NCBI RefSeq assembly: GCF_014873875.1
Contig: NZ_JADBEM010000001.1
Coordinates: forward strand, 8,618,001 to 8,682,000
DNA length: 64,000 nucleotides
Source of the DNA: Actinopolymorpha pittospori
GTDB taxonomy: Bacteria; Actinomycetota; Actinomycetes; Propionibacteriales; Actinopolymorphaceae
Direction: 5' to 3'
Part shown: piece after piece, positions 19,818 through 27,459 of the stretch
Layout of the letters: the number at the start of each line of letters is the position of its first letter
How positions within the stretch are numbered: the stretch's first letter is position 1
The notes under the pieces: model-generated
What the model was told of the DNA's origin: nothing
The model's input: the letters and a program-made list of their open reading frames with translations, nothing else
The model's database searches: none
Position numbers and translations under genes: made by a program

Positions 19818-19854
19818 GTCCGGGCCGGTCGCTTGCGCAGCGGCCGGCCCGGAC
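19818..19854. terminator. Bidirectional hairpin between MFS gene and tig
   Basis: A 15-bp stem (left arm GTCCGGGCCGGTCGC, one G-U pair) with a seven-base loop lies between two convergent genes. There is no long T-run, as is usual in GC-rich actinobacteria. It probably ends both transcripts. Confidence 0.7.
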
Positions 19855-19866
19855 AGTGAGACACGC

Positions 19867-21297
19867 TCAGGACTTGTCGTCGCCCTCCTGGGACTCCGAC
19901 TTCTCCTCGGCCGCCTCGGGCGCGCTCTCGGCGCCTTCGACCGCCTCGGCCTCCTCGGAGTCCTCCGGCGCCAGAGTGCCGTCGGGCTGCAGCCGATCCA
20001 GGTCGACGGTGCGACCGGAGGCGTCGGTGACGACGGCCTTCTCGACCACGGTGGCGAGCGCCTTGCCGCGGCGGACCTCCCGCACGAGGGTCGGCACGTA
20101 GTTGGCCTGGACGACCTGCTGGATGTATTCGTCCGGGCTCACACCCGCGGCCTGCGCGCGCTGGAGCAGCGCCTGGGTGAGCTCCGGCTCGCTGACGGCC
20201 GTCTCTTCCTTGTCGGCCACCTCGTCGAGCACGAACTGCGACATCAGCGCCTCGCGGGCCCGCGTGTCGAGGTCGGCGACGAACTCCTCCTCCGACTGCT
20301 TCTCGCCCAGGAGGTACTGCTCCTCGGTGATGCCCATGTGCGAGAGCTGGTGGCGGATCGCGTCGCGGCGCGCCTCGACCTCGTTGGTGACGGCGCCCTC
20401 GGGAACCGGAATCTCGACGAGCTCGACGAGCTTGGCGAGTACGGCGTCGCGCGCCTCCTGGGCCTGCTGCAGCCGCTTGCTGCGGGCCAGCCGCTCCCGC
20501 AGGTCGGCGCGGAGCTCGTCCAGCGTGTCGAACTCGCTGGCGAGCTGGGCGAAGTCGTCGTCGAGCTCAGGCAGCTGCTGCTCCTTGACGCTCTCGACCG
20601 TCACCGTCACGTCGACGTCCTGGCCGACGTAGTCGCCGGAGGCGAGCTGGCTCACGAACGTCGCCGACTCCCCGGCCGACTTGCCGCGCACGGCCTCGTC
20701 GAGGCCCTCGAGCATCGACTCGCTGCCGATCCGGTAGCTCAGCCCGGTCGCCTGGGCGTCCTCGATCGGCTCGCCGTCCTTGCTGGCCGCCAGGTCGATG
20801 GTGAGGTAGTCGCCCTCCTCACCGGCGCGCTCCACGGTGCTGAGGGACCCGAACCGCTCCCGCAGCCCGGTCAGCTGCTCCTCGACGTCCTCGTCGCTCA
20901 CGTCGCCGTCGGAGACGCTCACCTCGAGCCCGGCGTAGTCCGGGAGCTCCAGGTCAGGGCGTACGTCGACCTCGGCGGTGAAGGTCAGCTCCGCCCCGTC
21001 GGCGAAGTTGGTGACGTCGACCTCGGGCTGGCCGAGCGGCTCGACGTCGTTCTCCTGGAGCGCGCTCACGTAGAGCTGCGGGATGGCCTCGTTGACGGCC
21101 TGCTCCAGAACGACACCGCGGCCCACCCGCTGGTCGATGATCTGCGGGGGGATCTTGCCCTTACGGAAGCCGGGAATCGTCACCTGCCGGGCGATCTCAC
21201 GGTAGGCGGTGTCGAGGTTCGTCCTGAGCTCCTCGAAGGGCACCTCGACGGTCAGCCGAACCCGGGTGGGGCTCAAGGTCTCGACGGCGCTCTTCAC
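19867..21297 (-). CDS. tig: Trigger factor (ribosome-associated chaperone)
   Basis: A 476-residue trigger factor. The N-terminal ribosome-binding domain has the signature GFRKGKIPPQII, the middle part is the FKBP-type peptidyl-prolyl isomerase domain (about 155-245) and the helical C-terminal arms follow. The last 45 residues are very acidic. It binds near L23 at the ribosome exit and shields nascent chains. The GTG start has GGAGGAG ten bases upstream; longer in-frame starts lie beyond this site. It belongs to the classical tig-clpP-clpX neighbourhood, here interrupted by the ArsR/MFS pair. Confidence 0.96.
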   Translation of the reverse strand: MKSAVETLSPTRVRLTVEVPFEELRTNLDTAYREIARQVTIPGFRKGKIPPQIIDQRVGRGVVLEQAVNEAIPQLYVSALQENDVEPLGQPEVDVTNFADGAELTFTAEVDVRPDLELPDYAGLEVSVSDGDVSDEDVEEQLTGLRERFGSLSTVERAGEEGDYLTIDLAASKDGEPIEDAQATGLSYRIGSESMLEGLDEAVRGKSAGESATFVSQLASGDYVGQDVDVTVTVESVKEQQLPELDDDFAQLASEFDTLDELRADLRERLARSKRLQQAQEARDAVLAKLVELVEIPVPEGAVTNEVEARRDAIRHQLSHMGITEEQYLLGEKQSEEEFVADLDTRAREALMSQFVLDEVADKEETAVSEPELTQALLQRAQAAGVSPDEYIQQVVQANYVPTLVREVRRGKALATVVEKAVVTDASGRTVDLDRLQPDGTLAPEDSEEAEAVEGAESAPEAAEEKSESQEGDDKS

Positions 21298-21476
21298 GAT
21301 CGTGAATCTCCTCCGGATGCGGCATGGAACGCCCGAATGCGCCGGACGGCGCTCGCAGGCACGGCACCTCGGGATGGTCACTCATCGCGAATCCCGACGC
21401 GCGTGGAAGTGTACGCCAGCAGCCGGCGCGCCCGTGGCCCACGGTGAGCATGCCCGCGGGCCACGTCGTACGCCGG

Positions 21477-21553
21477 TGGTCGGGGAGGGGGGATTTGAAC
21501 CCCCGGCCTTCGGCACCCAAAGCCGACGCGCTGCCAAGCTGCGCCACTCCCCG
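21477..21553 (-). tRNA. tRNA-Pro (anticodon TGG)
   Basis: On the minus strand the sequence folds as a cloverleaf: acceptor CGGGGAG/CTCCCCG, D arm GCGC...GCGC, anticodon stem TCGGC/GCCGA around loop TTTGGGT, and a T arm with GGTTCAAATCC. The anticodon is TGG. An A discriminator and encoded CCA follow. Confidence 0.95.
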
Positions 21554-21756
21554 GCACCACGACTCCCAGCCGTTCACGACCCAGGACGGGCCGGGACCGG
21601 ATGAGAACGTGACATGTTGCACCCACCCCGAGCGGACCAGAGTCGGCTGGCACTACGCTTGCGAGCGGCGCCGGCCCGGAGTTTAGTCCACGGACCACAC
21701 TGGGTGAGGCACCGAGCCGGTCGATGCGGGGTCATGGGATCATGGACCGGCATCAC

Positions 21757-21830
21757 GCGGGTGTAGCTCAATGGCAGAGCTCCAGCCTTCCAAGCTGGTC
21801 ATGCGGGTTCGATTCCCGTCACCCGCTCCA
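21757..21830 (+). tRNA. tRNA-Gly (anticodon TCC)
   Basis: Cloverleaf with acceptor GCGGGTG/CACCCGC, D arm AGCTC...GAGCT, anticodon stem CCAGC/GCTGG around loop CTTCCAA, and a T arm GCGGGTTCGATTCCCGT. The anticodon is TCC. Discriminator T and an encoded CCA end the gene. A terminator hairpin follows 15 bases later. Confidence 0.95.
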
Positions 21831-21845
21831 CGCTCCACCGCAGGT

Positions 21846-21886
21846 CAGAAGGGGTGCCACCCACACCGGGTGACACCCCTCTTCTG
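21846..21886 (+). terminator. Terminator after tRNA-Gly
   Basis: A long imperfect hairpin: AGGGGTG-C-CACCC pairs with GGGTG-A-CACCCCT around a five-base loop, extended by AGAAG/CTTCT. It follows the tRNA directly. The rest of the interval up to about 22178 shows no gene or clear signal. Confidence 0.7.
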
Positions 21887-22178
21887 TCTCACGACCCCAC
21901 TCGTGGGACGAGCGGGCCCTCCCCGGACAAGTCGCGGAAGATTCCTCGGCGCGTTCGGTCCCACCCCTCGGGACGTGCACCGGAGCCCCGGGCGCCCAAC
22001 CGATCCGACCCCCCGGTCGGAGAAATCAGCCTCGCGGTCCCCGGGGTGGGCCGATACGATTCTGGCTGGCGGTTTCCGGCCGCCTCTGGGTCCGCGGGCA
22101 GAGCTGCAAGCTCATCGGTTGCACACAAGAGATCACTGGCAGGTCTTTCCAGCCCGTTGTCGCGGACCCTCGGGCGCC

Positions 22179-22374
22179 GAGGAAGGACTGCCTTGTCTCT
22201 TCAGCCACGCCCGCTCCCGACCGGCCCAGCCTCCGCTACCTCAAGCTCGAGGCCAAACGGCGCCTCGCCGCCGGGGAGTTCGCAACGCTTCACCAGGCCC
22301 AGCTGACCATCGCCCGCGAGCACGGGCTGTCGAGCTGGGCCGCACTCAAGGAACACGTCGAGGCCGCGGGACCG
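22179..22374 (+). other. Coding sequence upstream of the serine hydrolase start; probable frameshift
   Basis: The hydrolase frame stays open upstream of its first standard start and encodes family-like sequence (PDRPSLRYLKLEAKRRLAAG, then TIAREHGLSSWAALKEHVEA) with normal third-position GC. No ATG, GTG or TTG occurs in that frame before the homology begins. A TTG at 22193 with a textbook GAGGAAGG site six bases upstream is in another frame. One inserted base between 22193 and about 22213 would join them. The real gene probably starts at 22193. Confidence 0.55.
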
Positions 22375-23706
22375 GTGAGCCACGCCCTCACGCAGGTGCG
22401 GTGGGTCCTGTCCCGCTTCGCGACGGCCGACACCCCGGGATGGGCGGCCCCCGACGAGGAGGAGCTGCGCCACCACTTCGGTGATCACTACCTGAGCCTC
22501 GTGCCGCCGGAGACGCTGACCGGCCTGCTCGGCTCGGTGGCCCAACGACTGCGCGCGGACCTCGCCGACGTGCGGGCCGAGCCGCCGCTCCTTCGCGCGA
22601 GGGTCGCCGACCTGCGGGTCGAGGCGGCGACCGAGGCCGACCCGCCGTACCGGCTGAGCACGCTGCGGTTGTATCCGCTGGAGACGAGGGTCACGGACCC
22701 GCGCGTGGCGGCACCGGCGACGCGTACCTCCGGTGCGGTGCCGCAGGAGGCAGCCGCGGTGGCCGCGGACTCCTTCGCCGAGCTGGGCCTGGTCGGCCTC
22801 GTCGTGGCCGGCGCGAGCGGTGACGGCTCGGTGTGGGTGACCGCACGGGGCTGGGCGAGCCTGGATCAGGATGAGGTGCTGCTGCCCGAGCACCGCTTTC
22901 CCGCGTACTCGATCACCAAGCTGGTCACCGCGGTCGCCGTCCTGCGGCTGGTCGCTGACGGCCGCGTGCGTCTCGACGAGCCCGCGAACGCGTACCTGCG
23001 CACCGTCCGGCTCGCCGACGACGCCGTCACCGTACGGGAGCTCCTGTCCCATACCGGCGGCGTCGACAACCCCGCGTCGATGTTCGCCGACCGCGTCCCC
23101 GACCTGGTCTCGGTCGTCGGGCCGGTCGCCGCATGCGGCGGGGAGCGGGGCACGTTCGTCTACGGCCACGGCGGGTACGGCGTGCTCGGCCAACTCATCG
23201 CCGACGTCACCGGGATGCCCTACCCGCGGGCCGTCGCGCGGATGGTCCTCGACCCGCTCGGCATGGCCGGGTCCGCGTTCCCCACGAGCCCGCCCGCGGC
23301 CGAGGTGGGCACCGGACACCGCCTGTCCGACGAGGGCTCCTTCGAACCCGTGCCGGCGCAGGTGTTCAGTCTGCCCGCGGCGGGTGGCCTGTGGACCACG
23401 GCGGCTGATCTCGTCCGCCTCGGTCTCGGGTGGTCCTCGCTGCTGCCCGACGCGCTCACCCGCGAGGCGCTCGCGCCGCGGGCCGAGCGGAACGACGGCC
23501 CAGGTGGCCAGGCGGGCCTCGGCTGGATGCTCAACCTGCCCAAGGACATCGCCGGGCACCCCGGCGCCGGCCCCGGCTTCTCAGCGTCCCTGATCATCAG
23601 ACCAGGGCTGGTCGGTCCCGGCGGTGGCCAGACCTGGGTCGTCCTCACCAACCGGCAGGTCCTGGTCGAGCCCGTCAACGAGCGGTTGGCCCTCCCGATC
23701 GCCTGA
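22375..23706 (+). CDS. Beta-lactamase-family (class C-like) serine hydrolase
   Basis: The intact frame gives 443 residues. The serine beta-lactamase/esterase domain occupies about residues 125-430, with the nucleophile motif SITK (S179, K182) and HTGG in the SHTGGVDNPASM segment. The Tyr motif is YGHGGYGVLG instead of the canonical YxN. Residues 1-120 belong to a helical domain whose beginning lies upstream out of frame, so this GTG is probably not the natural start. No signal peptide is present and the natural substrate is unknown. The gene stands alone between tRNA-Gly and a damaged minus-strand gene. Confidence 0.75.
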   Translation: MSHALTQVRWVLSRFATADTPGWAAPDEEELRHHFGDHYLSLVPPETLTGLLGSVAQRLRADLADVRAEPPLLRARVADLRVEAATEADPPYRLSTLRLYPLETRVTDPRVAAPATRTSGAVPQEAAAVAADSFAELGLVGLVVAGASGDGSVWVTARGWASLDQDEVLLPEHRFPAYSITKLVTAVAVLRLVADGRVRLDEPANAYLRTVRLADDAVTVRELLSHTGGVDNPASMFADRVPDLVSVVGPVAACGGERGTFVYGHGGYGVLGQLIADVTGMPYPRAVARMVLDPLGMAGSAFPTSPPAAEVGTGHRLSDEGSFEPVPAQVFSLPAAGGLWTTAADLVRLGLGWSSLLPDALTREALAPRAERNDGPGGQAGLGWMLNLPKDIAGHPGAGPGFSASLIIRPGLVGPGGGQTWVVLTNRQVLVEPVNERLALPIA

Positions 23707-23829
23707 GCGGCCCGCGCGGAGGGCGAGCGCTTCGCCCTCCGCGCGGAGGCACCCGTCGTGCAGGCCGTCCGGCGCACCTTCCTCAGCGCACTCGCTCCCC
23801 CCGCGGGAGGCGCACCTGGACCAGGGCAC

Positions 23830-24312
23830 TCAGCCGATCCCCGACCTCCCGATCACACTCGCGGCCCCTTGGTCGCCGCGGGGTGATCCTGGCCCGTCGA
23901 AGCGCGTGAGGTACTCGCGGGCACGTGGGCGGGGGTCGGCCCAGAACTGGTCGGGACGCCGGTGGTCGTTGTTCTCACAGAAGGTCGTCAGGTCGGAGGT
24001 GACGAGAACGGACTCGATGTCGCCGCTCTGCTCACGGGTGACGGCGAGCAAATCGTCCTCGCGAGTCCAGCCGGCGAAGTCGAACGCCCAGGTGCCGTCG
24101 CACACGTACACGTGCCACGGCACCTGCCCGCCCTTGGAGCGCAGCGCGAAGGTCTCGTGACCCGAGTCCGGGTAGACCTCCTGGAAGGTCTAGGCCAGGA
24201 TGTGACACGCGCCTGAGGCGAAGAACGCTTCGTCGGGGCGTTCCCAGGCCAGACGCTGATCCGCCCGCTGCGCGGGCGTGCGTCGGTACGGCTTGCATCC
24301 GGGATAGCTCAT
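23830..24312 (-). pseudogene. Uncharacterised 160-residue protein gene with internal amber codon
   Basis: One frame runs from an ATG to the stop but is broken at codon 41 by TAG (24190-24192). Before it comes MSYPGCKPYRRTPAQRADQR, then ASGACHILA; after it TFQEVYPDSGHETFALRSKG, then VPWHVYVCDGTWAFDFAGWT, ending with PRPRAREYLTRF. Composition and sense stay protein-like on both sides, so this is one gene with a nonsense codon; a CAG to TAG transition would explain it. I do not know a function for this family. Alternatives are a sequencing error or amber readthrough. Confidence 0.65.
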
Positions 24313-24421
24313 GGCGCGACCGTAGGGGCAGCGCCGCGAAGCCCACAAGGGATTCCGAGCGTCGCGGCGCCAGGTGGTTCTCCTTTGTGCTGGGGCGGTA
24401 CGGGTCCCTACGCTTGCCGCC

Positions 24422-24991
24422 ATGTCCGAGCCCACCGACGCCGTCGTGCCGTTCCTATTCGTGTCCGGCCCGCCCGGTGTGGGGAAGACGGCCGTCTCGT
24501 GGGAGATCTTCGACGAGCTCGTACGTCGGGGCGATCGACCCGCCCTCGTCGACCTCGACCTGCTGGGAGCCTCCTGGCCGGTCCCCGAGGACGACCCGTT
24601 CAACGAGCGCCTCAAGGCCACCAACCTCGGCGCGATGTGGCGAAACTTCCATGCCTCCGGGGTCCGGCGACTAATCGCGGCGGGCGTGATCGAGAACGGC
24701 GCGATCCTCCGCGCGTACGCCGACGCGGTTCCAGGCGCGGTGCCGGTCCTGTGCCGACTCACCGCGCGTGAGGACGTGCTCCGCAGCCGGATCGTCGGGC
24801 GCGGTCGCGAGCACGGGGACGACGTGGAGAAGCTCGCTCAGCGGGCGATTTACCTCCGCGATGAGCTCGGGCGTCACGACGGTGCGGACTTCTGGGTCGA
24901 CACGGACGAGCGTGACATCGCGGAGGTGGCCCGCCTCGTGATCTCCAACGCCGAGGAGCGCTGGCTCCCGGTCTCACGTTCGGCCGGCTGA
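24422..24991 (+). CDS. P-loop NTPase, small nucleotide/substrate kinase-like (AAA_33/Zeta-like)
   Basis: A 189-residue protein with Walker A GPPGVGKT (16-23). An Asp-rich strand (PALVDLDLLGASWPVP) follows, and a lid-like region with REDVLRSRIVGRGREHG supplies Arg residues as in shikimate or chloramphenicol phosphotransferase-like kinases. It probably phosphorylates a small molecule in the cytoplasm; the substrate is unknown. The start is an ATG close to the likely promoter with no strong ribosome site. Its last 18 bases overlap a convergent, damaged GNAT gene. Confidence 0.75.
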   Translation: MSEPTDAVVPFLFVSGPPGVGKTAVSWEIFDELVRRGDRPALVDLDLLGASWPVPEDDPFNERLKATNLGAMWRNFHASGVRRLIAAGVIENGAILRAYADAVPGAVPVLCRLTAREDVLRSRIVGRGREHGDDVEKLAQRAIYLRDELGRHDGADFWVDTDERDIAEVARLVISNAEERWLPVSRSAG

Positions 24992-25337
24992 CCTCGGGTT
25001 GGGCGAGCGACGGTAGACGAGCCGCTCACCGTCCTCGTCCCAGTAGTGATCGTCGAGTTCCATGCCGATCTTGCGCAGGACGCGCTCGGAGGCGGGATTC
25101 GGCGGCCGAACGCTCGCGTACACAGGGATCTGCCGGCTCTCCGCCCAGCCCAGAACCGCTCCCGCCGCCTCGGTGGCGTACCCGCGTCCCCGCGCGCTCG
25201 CGACGATGGCGTAGCCCAGGGTGATCCCCTTGGCCTCACGCCAGAACCCACTCGGCCGGGACGGCGAGGACGGTCGCGTCCTCGGTGTCCAGGATCCGCA
25301 GCGCGAGGCGCTCGGTCCGCACCACGACGTCACTCAC
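24974..25337 (-). pseudogene. Truncated GNAT acetyltransferase
   Basis: Two pieces of a GNAT protein lie in different frames. The GTG at 25337 starts VRTERLALRILDTEDATVLA, a typical GNAT N-terminus, but that frame stops after 33 residues. The other frame carries the acetyl-CoA-binding part (GYAIVASARGRGYATEAAG, then PNPASERVLRKIGME) to the stop. The central part of the domain, roughly 60-80 residues, is missing, so an internal deletion with frameshift is likely. An SD-like GGGGGAG fits a GTG at 25333 in the second frame, but its product would have an unrelated N-terminus. Confidence 0.65.
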
Positions 25338-25405
25338 AGCTCCCCCTGCCCGGGTCGCAACGGCCCCTGCCCGTTCGCCGTCACGGCGGCTGCCATCATC
25401 GCCCC

Positions 25406-25927
25406 ATGGACTCCGACGCGGCCACCGAACGAATTCCTCCGCCGATCATCGGGGACGAACGCGAGATGCTGCGTGGCTTCCTCGACTACCACCGCGCGAC
25501 CCTCGCCATGAAGTGCGACGGGCTCTCCGACGAGCAACTTCGCGAGAAGTCGATGCCGCCGTCGACGCTCTCGCTGCTCGGCCTCGTACGCCACATGGCC
25601 GAGGTGGAGCGCACGTGGTTCCGCCGGGCGATCAACGGCGAGAGGGACCTGCCGCTGGTGTGGTCGAACGAGGGCGACTTCCAGGTGGCATACGACGCGA
25701 GCGCGTCCAGCAGGTCCGAGGCGTTCGACGCCTGGCAGGCAGAGGTCGAGCACTCCCGGCGGATCGAACGCGAGGCAGAGTCCCTCGACGTCATCGGCCA
25801 CCAGCCCAGGTGGGGCGAGGACGTGTCATTGCGCATGGTGATGGTGCACGTGCTCCTGGAGTACGCGCGGCACAACGGGCACGCCGACTTCCTGCGCGAG
25901 GGTGTCGACGGCACCGTCGGCGCCTGA
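25406..25927 (+). CDS. DinB-family protein (DUF664)
   Basis: A 173-residue four-helix-bundle protein. It contains HMAEVERTWFRRAI and HVLLEYARHNGHADFLRE, supplying the His residues expected for the DinB/DUF664 metal site. Some actinobacterial relatives are mycothiol-dependent transferases, but this member's role is unknown. The ATG was chosen because homology starts soon after it; upstream in-frame sequence belongs to the opposite GNAT gene. It stands as a single gene. Confidence 0.85.
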   Translation: MDSDAATERIPPPIIGDEREMLRGFLDYHRATLAMKCDGLSDEQLREKSMPPSTLSLLGLVRHMAEVERTWFRRAINGERDLPLVWSNEGDFQVAYDASASSRSEAFDAWQAEVEHSRRIEREAESLDVIGHQPRWGEDVSLRMVMVHVLLEYARHNGHADFLREGVDGTVGA

Positions 25928-26089
25928 GCGCGACCCCGAGCAGGACCGTGTCGGCGCCGAACCAGCACCGGTGAGCGTCCGGCGACGGCCGTCACCGGAA
26001 AGGTCCGCGTCGTGGGTCGGCGGCCGGTGGAAGGATGGGCCGGAAGGCCCGTCTTCGGGGTCCAGCGAGCAAAGGGAGCAACCGACCGC

Positions 26090-27079
26090 ATGACTTCGCT
26101 CAAGGTCTTGTTCATCGGCGGGACGGGCATCATCAGCTCGGCCTGTGGCGCGCGCGCCGTCGAGGCTGGCATCGATCTCACCATCCTCAACCGTGGTACG
26201 ACGTCGATCCGCCCGATCCCCGAGGGCGCCGAGGTGCTCCAGGGTGACATCCGCGAACCCGGCTCCGCCCGCGCCGCACTCGGCGACCGCGACTTCGACG
26301 TGGTGGTCGACTTCGTGGCGTTCACGCCCGACCAGGTGCAGGCCGACATCGACCTCTTCGCCGGCCGCACCGGGCAGTACGTCTTCATCAGCTCGGCGTC
26401 GGCCTACCAGACGCCGCCGGCCCGGCTTCCGATCGTGGAGTCGAGCCCGCTGCGAAACCCACGCTGGGAGTACTCCCGCAACAAGATCGCCTGCGAGGAC
26501 CTTCTGACGAAGGCCTACCGCGACAGCGGCTTCCCGGCCACCATCGTCCGCCCCTCCCACACCTACGACCGGACGGCGATCCCGACCACCGGTCACTGGA
26601 CCGACCTCGACCGGATGCGCCGCGGACAGGAGGTCGTCGTTCACGGTGACGGCACCTCGATCTGGGCCCTGACCCACCACGTCGACTTCGCGAAGGCGTT
26701 CGTGGGGCTGCTCGGCCTGCCGGCAGCGGTCGGAGACAGCTTCCACATCACTTCCGACGAGTCCCTCACGTGGAACCAGATCTACGGCGCTCTCGCCACC
26801 GCCCTCGGAGTCGAGGCCAAGCTGGTCCACGTGGCCTCGGAGACGATCGTAGCCGCCGAGCCCAAGCTCGAGGGCGCGCTGCTCGGCGACAAGGCACACT
26901 CGGTGATCTTCGACAACACCAAGGTCAAGACGCTGGTGCCCGACTACGTGGCGACCATCCCGTTCTCCGACGGTGCTCGCGAGATCGTCGAGTGGTACGA
27001 CGCGCACCCGGAGCGACAGAAGGTCGACGACGGGCTGAACGCGCTGTTCGACAAGCTCATCGCCGCCGCGAAGGCCTAG
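26090..27079 (+). CDS. NAD-dependent epimerase/dehydratase (extended SDR)
   Basis: A 329-residue extended short-chain dehydrogenase. The N-terminal nucleotide-binding loop is VLFIGGTGIISSACG and an NRGTTSIR element follows the second strand. It lacks the usual YxxxK; the corresponding region reads EYSRNKIACEDLL, so Y and K are kept in a YSRNK context. The C-terminal half is of the sugar-nucleotide epimerase type. The substrate is unknown. The ribosome site AAAGGGAG lies 11 bases before the ATG. A strong terminator follows. Confidence 0.85.
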   Translation: MTSLKVLFIGGTGIISSACGARAVEAGIDLTILNRGTTSIRPIPEGAEVLQGDIREPGSARAALGDRDFDVVVDFVAFTPDQVQADIDLFAGRTGQYVFISSASAYQTPPARLPIVESSPLRNPRWEYSRNKIACEDLLTKAYRDSGFPATIVRPSHTYDRTAIPTTGHWTDLDRMRRGQEVVVHGDGTSIWALTHHVDFAKAFVGLLGLPAAVGDSFHITSDESLTWNQIYGALATALGVEAKLVHVASETIVAAEPKLEGALLGDKAHSVIFDNTKVKTLVPDYVATIPFSDGAREIVEWYDAHPERQKVDDGLNALFDKLIAAAKA

Positions 27080-27097
27080 GCCCTCGACGAGCGCGCC

Positions 27098-27129
27098 GGC
27101 GCCGGTCCCACATCTGTGGGGCCGGCGCC
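27098..27129 (+). terminator. Terminator after the epimerase gene
   Basis: A near-perfect 15-bp stem: GGCGCCGG-T-CCCACA pairs with TGTGGG-G-CCGGCGCC, one wobble, minimal loop. It begins 19 bases after the stop codon. Confidence 0.8.
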
Positions 27130-27259
27130 GCTTCATGCCTGGACCCCAGCCATCGGGCAGAGCGCCGGGCGTCGCGCCACCTCCTTCGGGGGTGACCCGC
27201 AGGTTGTGACCGTCGTCACCCCCGGGTCAGGACCGGCAGGTCCCCCGCCCGTCCTTTGT

Positions 27260-27277
27260 CCCCTACGTCGGTAGGGG
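27260..27277. repeat. Inverted repeat CCCCTAC-N4-GTAGGGG
   Basis: A perfect 7-bp inverted repeat in the 330-base interval before the hydrolase gene, which otherwise shows only that gene's ribosome site. It could be an operator or a small hairpin. It is not in the TACCCC...GGGGTA order of CsoR copper operators. Confidence 0.4.
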
Positions 27278-27459
27278 GGCCAGACCGCATCGTGAGGGAT
27301 GGCACCCATCGGCGACTCAGGTGCGCGACCGCCGTGGGGGGACGGTTCGGTCACGACTGACCAGGGCACGCCCGGACTCAGGCTTCGCCCCACAGAGTCC
27401 GTGCTGGCCCCGCCGGTGGGTGCCGTCGACTCCGACAGCGTGGCGCAAGGAGGCCGGTC

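Noticed and set aside
18556..21447. A 963-codon open frame on the plus strand across the MFS and trigger-factor genes
   Set aside because: It runs in another frame of the MFS gene and antisense to tig, is rich in Arg/Gly/Pro with no domain, and results from high GC lacking stop codons.
21477..21830. tRNA-Pro and tRNA-Gly as integration sites of a mobile island
   Set aside because: No integrase gene and no direct repeat of a tRNA 3' end were found downstream in the window.
24032..24346. A 104-codon minus-strand frame opposite and overlapping the amber-interrupted gene
   Set aside because: It is a different frame of the same strand with Arg/Gly/Leu-rich shadow composition; the interrupted frame shows the protein-like sequence.
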